Assembly (NCBI RefSeq): GCF_028622875.1
Contig: NZ_CP117709.1
Location: 6,265,001 to 6,329,000 of the forward strand
Source of the DNA: Streptomyces sp. MMBL 11-1
Lineage (GTDB): Bacteria > Actinomycetota > Actinomycetes > Streptomycetales > Streptomycetaceae
DNA length: 64,000 nt
Reading direction: 5' to 3'
Below are positions 58,698 to 64,000 of the stretch, piece after piece; within the stretch, counting starts at the first letter, position 1; each line of letters opens with the position of its first letter. A program made the translations under genes and the position numbers. Under the pieces are notes generated by a model. It had not been told where the DNA came from, ran no database searches, and saw only the letters and a list, made by a program, of their open reading frames with translations.

Positions 58698-60790
58698 CCG
58701 CGACCGGAATCGATTTCGGGACCACCAACTCCGTGGTGGCCCAGTGGCTGGGCGATGACGTCGACGTGCTGTCGCTGGACGCCCATCACATCGACGCCGA
58801 CTGGCGTCATCCCGGCTTCGAGTACCTCTTCCCGTCGGTGGTGGGCATGAGCTCACTGCGCCGGGGAGCGTTGTTCGGCTGGGAGGCCAAGCTCCGCTCC
58901 GAGGAGGCGGCCGAGGCCTGCAAGCGTCTGCTCAAGAGCGACGAGTACGTCACGATCCACGGCCGCAGGTTCGCGGCCACGACGGTGGCGGCCGGTGTCT
59001 TCCAGGCCATGCGCAAGGGAGCGGAGCACAACCTCACCACCATCGACCAGGCCGTGATCACCGTGCCCGCCAACGCCACGGGTGCCGCCCGCTACCGCAC
59101 GCGCGCCGCCGCGCGGTTCGCCGGCATCGAAGTCCTGGCACTGCTCAACGAGCCGACGGCGGCGGCGATCTCGTACGTGCACGAGCTGCGAGAGGCTCGA
59201 ACCATCCTGGTCTTCGACTGGGGTGGCGGCACCATCGACGTCACCGTGCTCGACTACCAGGACGGGTTCTTCGAGGAGCTCGCTTCACGGGGTGTGACCG
59301 AGTTGGGGGGTCTGGAGATCGATCGCCGCCTGCGTGACCTCGTCCTCGAACGGGCTCCGGCCCGCTCGGCGTGGACGCGCGCGCAGGAGCGGCAGTTCGG
59401 GCTGGACGTGGAGCGCAGCAAGATCCGCCTGTCCTCCGAGGAGTCCGTCACCATCAGGACTCCGGACGGCGACACCGTCGAGGTGTGGCAGGGGGAGTTG
59501 GAGGACGCCGTCACCGACCTCGTGGACCGTGCTCTCGCGCCGGTTCAGCAGTGCCTCAGCGACCTTCACATGGCGCCCCTGGATGTGGACGCGGTGCTGA
59601 TGATCGGTGGCACGAGCCAGATCCCGAGTGTCCGGGCCGCGGTTGCCGAGGTCATGCAGCAGCAGCCCGTCGAGGTCGATCTGTGCGATCCCATGACTGC
59701 GGTCGCCCGCGGCGCCTCCATCGCGGCAGCCGTACTGTCGGGGGAGGCTGACGGCGTGATCCAGGTGGCGACGAGTCACGCCCTGGGCACGGTCGTCACG
59801 GACGACTCCGGACAGCGGGCGTTCAGCCAGATCATCCCGCGCAACTCACCCCTGCCGTGGAAGGAGCGCAAGAGCTACACGCCTCGCCGGGACAACGCAC
59901 GCAGCCTTGCCGTGGAGATCTGGGAAGGAGACCCCGACCGTCCCCTCGACCACGCTGACAACGTGCAGCTGACGGACCTCCGCCTCACCTACCAAAATCC
60001 CCGGGCCCGCGAGGACTCCCGCTTCCTGCTGGAGTACACGTACGACACCAATGGGCTCCTGCACGTCAAGGCGACCCTTGAGCGCACCGGCGAGGAAGTG
60101 CTGAACGAGGAGATCAAGAGCTTCAGCTCCGGTGGTCCGACGCCGGCGGTGCGCAGGGAACTCGATGATCTGCTCGCGGGCAACACGGTCACCACGCTCC
60201 TGCCGACGCAGACGCGGAGGCGATCCGCGGGCTCGGCTTCCAAGGCGCTCGTGGTCGACGGCTCCAACCTGGCGTGGATCGGCAGGTCGCCCCGACGACC
60301 CGGTGTATACGGCAGGGACGACCGGCCGTCCTACGCCCAACTGCTGTCCGCGCGCGACGCCCTGGCATCGCGGTATCCCGATGCCGTGCTCCACGTGGTC
60401 GTCGACGCCACCTTCCGGCACAAGGTCGCGGAGGAGGAACGCGCCGCGGTGGACTCGGCGCTCGCTACAGGGAACCTGATCCAGCCCCCGGCCGGAACCG
60501 AGGGCAAGGGCGACGCGCTGGTCACGGCGATCGCGCAGGACACGGACGGAATCGTCGTCACCAACGACAACTACGCCGAACTGCAAGGCAGGTACCCCTG
60601 GTTGCGGGACAAGGAGCGGGTGCTCGGGGCCACCCTGACCCAGGGCATGTGGGTCTTCACGCCGCGCACCTGCGTACCACCCCGTCATCGGATCGTACGA
60701 GCGGAGGCGTTCCAGAAGTCGCGGGCCCTGATTCCTCCGAGCCCAGATCCACTGCCCGAGTTCAGGTACCACCGCCCTCACGAGGAGTAG
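58694..60790 (+). CDS. Hsp70-family ATPase fused to a C-terminal NYN/Zc3h12a-like ribonuclease domain
   Basis: 698 residues with a GTG start. The Hsp70 nucleotide-binding domain is complete: GIDFGTTNSVVA, LLNEPTAAAISY, FDWGGGTIDVTVL and LMIGGTSQIPSVR. A shortened substrate-binding domain covers about 385-505. Residues about 515-655 form a separate domain beginning ALVVDGSNLAW. Its acidic residues Asp522, Asp571 (VVDATFR), Asp607 (GKGDALV) and Asp625 (VTNDNY) are placed as in NYN/PIN-like RNases of the Zc3h12a type. So ATP-driven conformational change may control an RNA-cutting effector. No DnaK-type C-terminal lid is seen. It lies inside the defence-like operon, with one upstream overlap and a 2-base gap downstream. 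Confidence 0.85.
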   Translation: MTATGIDFGTTNSVVAQWLGDDVDVLSLDAHHIDADWRHPGFEYLFPSVVGMSSLRRGALFGWEAKLRSEEAAEACKRLLKSDEYVTIHGRRFAATTVAAGVFQAMRKGAEHNLTTIDQAVITVPANATGAARYRTRAAARFAGIEVLALLNEPTAAAISYVHELREARTILVFDWGGGTIDVTVLDYQDGFFEELASRGVTELGGLEIDRRLRDLVLERAPARSAWTRAQERQFGLDVERSKIRLSSEESVTIRTPDGDTVEVWQGELEDAVTDLVDRALAPVQQCLSDLHMAPLDVDAVLMIGGTSQIPSVRAAVAEVMQQQPVEVDLCDPMTAVARGASIAAAVLSGEADGVIQVATSHALGTVVTDDSGQRAFSQIIPRNSPLPWKERKSYTPRRDNARSLAVEIWEGDPDRPLDHADNVQLTDLRLTYQNPRAREDSRFLLEYTYDTNGLLHVKATLERTGEEVLNEEIKSFSSGGPTPAVRRELDDLLAGNTVTTLLPTQTRRRSAGSASKALVVDGSNLAWIGRSPRRPGVYGRDDRPSYAQLLSARDALASRYPDAVLHVVVDATFRHKVAEEERAAVDSALATGNLIQPPAGTEGKGDALVTAIAQDTDGIVVTNDNYAELQGRYPWLRDKERVLGATLTQGMWVFTPRTCVPPRHRIVRAEAFQKSRALIPPSPDPLPEFRYHRPHEE

Positions 60791-60792
60791 CG

Positions 60793-63759
60793 ATGCACGG
60801 CAGGGCGGTGAACGACAGGACGAGCCTCAGAGCCGAGGTGCTGGCGCTCCTGCTCGAACCGTTGGGGGTGGATGCCATGGTCGGACCGGCCGCACTCCAG
60901 CGATTCGCCAAGGAGGTGGACGCGGTCGCCCAGGCGCGCGGGTGTGCCGGCCTGCCGCCGTCCGGGAGCACGCTTCCGTGGGTGTCCGACGCGGTGGCGG
61001 CGTGCGTCGAGGAACACGAGCTGGCCCGCCTGACAAGGGCTGGGGGCCGGGCTCCGGCGCCGGACGGGGGCAGGTCTCTCCGGGAACTGAAGCGGCTGGA
61101 AGGGTTGCGGACTCATCTCCAGGCGCTGGAAGGCGTGCCGGTGGAAGCGCTTCGGGCGGACGCCGCAGCGGTGGCGGCCGCGGAGCGGCTGCTGCCCGAA
61201 GTCCTGGAGCCGTGTCGTCGTGCGGACCGGGAATGGCCCGAGGAGATCTGGCGCTCGATCCGTGAGATCGACATCGAACCCGCGCTGGCCGACCTCGGTC
61301 GTCGACGAGGAGGCCGGAAGGCGGCGGAGGCGCGCGAGCTCGTGCTCAGGCACAGTGCTGCGGCGGCCTGGAATCTGCGGAACCGGGAGCTGGTGTCGCT
61401 GCTGGAGAAGGTGCGGGACTTCGTCGCCGCGGAGGAATCGTACGAGGCGGTCCTGTCCGAGCGGCCGCAGTGGTGGCGCTGGCTCGCACCGGACGCGCGG
61501 TTCGGGTTCAGGTCGGATCGACGTGACGCTCTGCTCTGGGCGATCGAGGTCCGTGACACCGGTGCCGTGTCCGGAAGTACGGTGGACATGCTCGCGGACG
61601 ACAGCGTGCGGGCGGTGATCGAGCACGGGCTCGCGACGGCGCCCGTGAACACGGCCGTGTCGCCGGCCGCGCCCGCCGCGAGCTCGGCCGCACGGCTCAC
61701 GGCGGGGCTGCTGGCGGTCGCCTCCCGGACCGACGTCAACGAGCTGCGGGCGTTCGAGTCCTGGTACACGAAGAACGTCGAGTCGTTCGACCGCGTGGCG
61801 GCGGCCATGGACCTGTGGCGAACCGAACCGGATCTGCGCGAGGCCCTCGGGGCCCTGGTCGGCGAGCTCGCGCCCGGGACGGTGGACACGAGCCGATCGG
61901 CCTACCGCGACATCCAGACCGCTCTCCGGGAGGAGGCCGAGGCTCATCCTTCGCGGGCGCCGTACTCCGCGCACGCGATCGAGAGCGAGGACCTCGTCGG
62001 GGTCATCCGCCGCATCGGAGCGCTCGAACGCGAACTGCGCGATGCCGTACGGGTCATGCCCACGGCGCGAGGCAGGCTGCGCGTGGCCATCGCGGGAAGG
62101 ACCAAGTCCGGGAAGACCACGCTGCGCAAAGCGCTGACCCGTGAGGCGGACCGGACCGGGATCGGGCGAGGGGCGCATCGCACCACGCGGGAGACCTCCG
62201 CGTTCCACGTCGGCTCCGTGACGTACCTCGACACGCCCGGCGTCGCCGCGAAGGACGACGACCTCGACGCCACGCGTGCTCGGGCCGCGTGCGACGGCGC
62301 CGACGCGGTGATATGGAACTACGCCGACACGCTGCGTGAGGAGGAGTCCGCCGAGCTCCAGCGACTCCTCCTCACGGGGAAACCTCTGCTCGCTGTCGTC
62401 AATGTGAAGGGAAAGGTCGACGAACCGCACCGTCTTGAACGCTTCGCAAAGGATCCGGAGAGAGAGTTCGCGTCGGCGACGGGTCACATGGTTCGGATCG
62501 AGCAGGTCTCCGCAGCGGTCGGCGTCACGTTGCCCGTTGTCCTCCCGGTCCACTCCGGTGCCGCGCACGAAGCGTTGTCCACGGCGGACCGCGAGCTGGG
62601 GGACAGGGCCCTTCGGGCGAGCAGGTTGCCCGAGCTGGAGCAGTCCCTCACCCGGCTCCTGGCCGAGCGTGCGATTCCGCTTCGTGCGGTTCACCTGGCC
62701 GAGGACGTGCGGGCGCCGCTCGCGGCGTTCCACGACCGGCTGATCGAGGAACTCCCCGGGATCGGTCTCGCGCTTGCCGAACTCGCATGCTCGACGCCGC
62801 GTGACCGGGCAGAGTCGCTGGAAGCCTTCCGGACAGCGGGCCGGGACACGCGTGACCTACTCGAAGCCGAGCGCCACCGCGCCAAGGAGCGGGTGTCGGA
62901 GGTGGTTCGGGACCTGGGCGGCGTGGCTGACGCGCAGCGGTGGAGCGACTTCGTCACCGGTTTGGACCTGGAGGGACTTCTCTCCGGTCTCGGGGACGCG
63001 TTCGAGCAGGAGGCGCGGAAGCGGGGGGTGCTTCTGCGCGTACGGGCGAACGCCCCGGACCATCAGGACGACGCGCAGCCGCGTGTACGGCCGCGTCCTG
63101 ACCTGAAGGAGAAGGCCGTGAGCCTGGGCACGGCGGCAGCCAAGGGGGCGGCGACGGCCCTTCTGAGCTCCGTCGCGGCCAAGGGGATCCTCAAGAAGCT
63201 TGCGGTCCCCCCTCCCGCGGCGACGTTGGTCTACGCGGTGGAGGGCCTGGCCGGAGCGGCGAAAGCGGTGAGCGGTGAGGTTGCCCGCACGCGGCGGGCG
63301 AAGGACGGGTGGACCAGCACGACCACGACCGAGGCTGAGGCCTGCCTCGATGACCTGTTCGACGGACTTGTGGCATGGTCGGCTCGTATCACCGATGACG
63401 CGACGGCTCAGATCGATGCCCGGTTCGAGGCGCGGTCCGCGGACATCAGGGTCACGCGGGAGCGGTTCGAGCGACTCTGCGGGCTGCGGACGGCCGTGCG
63501 GTCCGCCCTCGACGCGATCGACCTCGTCCTGGCGCGCCGGCTCCTGGCTCTCGCGGGAGGGGACCCGGCGGCGATCCGTCGGGCACGTCGGACGCCGGGA
63601 GTCGAATTTCGTGCCTGGGTCGACGCGTCCCGCGTCGCGGACGTGCGGTCGTGTCTGCGGGGCCAGTTCGTGGACGTCCTCACTGAACGGATCGAGATCC
63701 GCGCGGATCTCGGATGGCTCGGCACCCTCGAAGGAACCGAAGGGAACACAGATGGCTGA
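60793..63759 (+). CDS. Dynamin-like large GTPase with N-terminal helical domain
   Basis: 988 residues; the ATG at 60793 is 2 bases after the Hsp70 stop. Residues 1-420 are helical with no recognised family. The G domain follows: G1 AGRTKSGKTT (Lys441), switch region HRTTRETSAF, G3 DTPG (Asp480), and a degenerate G4 NVKGK (537-541). A hydrophobic, glycine/alanine-rich stretch (about 776-835, GTAAAKGAATALLSSVAAKG and LVYAVEGLAGAAKAV) inside the C-terminal helical stalk could insert into membranes, as in bacterial dynamin-like proteins. Overlaps the next GTPase gene by 8 bases, and such proteins often act in pairs. Confidence 0.83.
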   Translation: MHGRAVNDRTSLRAEVLALLLEPLGVDAMVGPAALQRFAKEVDAVAQARGCAGLPPSGSTLPWVSDAVAACVEEHELARLTRAGGRAPAPDGGRSLRELKRLEGLRTHLQALEGVPVEALRADAAAVAAAERLLPEVLEPCRRADREWPEEIWRSIREIDIEPALADLGRRRGGRKAAEARELVLRHSAAAAWNLRNRELVSLLEKVRDFVAAEESYEAVLSERPQWWRWLAPDARFGFRSDRRDALLWAIEVRDTGAVSGSTVDMLADDSVRAVIEHGLATAPVNTAVSPAAPAASSAARLTAGLLAVASRTDVNELRAFESWYTKNVESFDRVAAAMDLWRTEPDLREALGALVGELAPGTVDTSRSAYRDIQTALREEAEAHPSRAPYSAHAIESEDLVGVIRRIGALERELRDAVRVMPTARGRLRVAIAGRTKSGKTTLRKALTREADRTGIGRGAHRTTRETSAFHVGSVTYLDTPGVAAKDDDLDATRARAACDGADAVIWNYADTLREEESAELQRLLLTGKPLLAVVNVKGKVDEPHRLERFAKDPEREFASATGHMVRIEQVSAAVGVTLPVVLPVHSGAAHEALSTADRELGDRALRASRLPELEQSLTRLLAERAIPLRAVHLAEDVRAPLAAFHDRLIEELPGIGLALAELACSTPRDRAESLEAFRTAGRDTRDLLEAERHRAKERVSEVVRDLGGVADAQRWSDFVTGLDLEGLLSGLGDAFEQEARKRGVLLRVRANAPDHQDDAQPRVRPRPDLKEKAVSLGTAAAKGAATALLSSVAAKGILKKLAVPPPAATLVYAVEGLAGAAKAVSGEVARTRRAKDGWTSTTTTEAEACLDDLFDGLVAWSARITDDATAQIDARFEARSADIRVTRERFERLCGLRTAVRSALDAIDLVLARRLLALAGGDPAAIRRARRTPGVEFRAWVDASRVADVRSCLRGQFVDVLTERIEIRADLGWLGTLEGTEGNTDG

Positions 63760-64000
63760 CGGTGGTCCGGTCGACGCGCCCACGATCGACGGGGGCCGAA
63801 GCGCTCTCGTACTCGCGCTGGCCGCACGTGCCGAAGAGGTCCTGGGCGCTCACCCTCGCACTCGCGCCCTGACCACGAGCCTGCCTCGTGCGGACACGAG
63901 CCCGCTGCGGATCGCACTGCTGGGCCCGTACAGCGCGGGGAAGTCCACGCTCGTCGCGGCACTGCTCCGGCTCCCGTCGGCCGACATCGTCGATCTCGTC
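63752..64000 (+). CDS. Second dynamin-family GTPase (partial, cut by window end)
   Basis: The frame opens with ATG at 63752, overlapping the previous stop by 8 bases, and is still open at the window end after 83 codons. The P-loop GPYSAGKSTLVAALL (Lys64) is close to the dynamin-family G1 form GxxSAGKSSL. The residues before it form an N-terminal helix (SALVLALAARAEEVL). Together with the upstream GTPase it forms a tandem pair. The rest of the protein and the operon end lie outside the window. Confidence 0.8.
   Translation, partial: MADGGPVDAPTIDGGRSALVLALAARAEEVLGAHPRTRALTTSLPRADTSPLRIALLGPYSAGKSTLVAALLRLPSADIVDLV

Overview
The window reads as one contiguous piece of a Streptomyces chromosome. 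The DNA is strongly GC-rich with G/C-ending codons, GTG and TTG starts are frequent, and the first 38 kb carries Streptomyces or actinobacterial marker genes in an order I recognise: sepH, cutRS, a [2Fe-2S]-type ferrochelatase, and the DUF4193-DUF3093-dut-DUF3710 block. No rRNA, CRISPR array, transposase or complete tRNA was seen.

Region 1 (1-38072) is ordinary core genome. It holds a pair of M16 peptidases, a cell-wall M23 peptidase behind a cyclic-di-AMP (ydaO-type) riboswitch, a GntR regulator, HPr, and a GNAT/acyl-CoA synthetase fusion. These are followed by a phosphodiesterase/thymidine kinase group, a sulfurtransferase, sepH, a lactone-type oxidase with an MFS exporter, ferrochelatase, an inositol-phosphatase relative, and the CutRS two-component system. 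From 23100 to 36463 the genes form a block also conserved in mycobacteria, ending in a potassium module: KdpD/KdpE without kdpABC, an OB-fold protein, a DUF3159 membrane protein, two TrkA/RCK proteins and a KimA-like APC potassium transporter. Several starts lie 6-8 bases after a TANNNT-like -10 box, consistent with leaderless transcripts. A repeat-built small ORF exactly bridges kdpD and kdpE with ATGA overlaps at both ends.

Region 2 (38073-42905) is the edge of an accessory island. Just past the core rRNA/tRNA methyltransferase gene lies a striking inverted array of 9-11 bp TNACGCA repeats. It is followed by a possible 49-residue ORF, a Streptomyces accessory protein of unknown role, a gene-poor AT-richer gap with a tRNA T-arm-like relic, a TerD-domain protein and a SWIM zinc-finger protein.

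Region 3 (42906-64000 and beyond) is the most interesting part: a single, translationally coupled operon of at least eight genes. The first three encode (1) a 2103-residue fusion of Ser/Thr kinase, DEAD/DEAH helicase, DUF1998 and nuclease-like domain, (2) a DrmD-like SNF2 helicase, and (3) a DrmMI/PglX-like N6-adenine methyltransferase. This resembles the core of class 1 DISARM, with DrmA/DrmB-like functions fused to a kinase. Next come (4) a TPR/J-domain-like protein, (5) a small protein with a GrpE-like layout, (6) an Hsp70 ATPase fused to a C-terminal NYN/Zc3h12a-like ribonuclease, and (7, 8) two dynamin-like GTPases, the last cut by the window end. My inference is a composite anti-phage system joining a DISARM-like restriction module to a chaperone-RNase-GTPase module. 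I know of no named system with this composition. A promoter with two palindromes precedes it.
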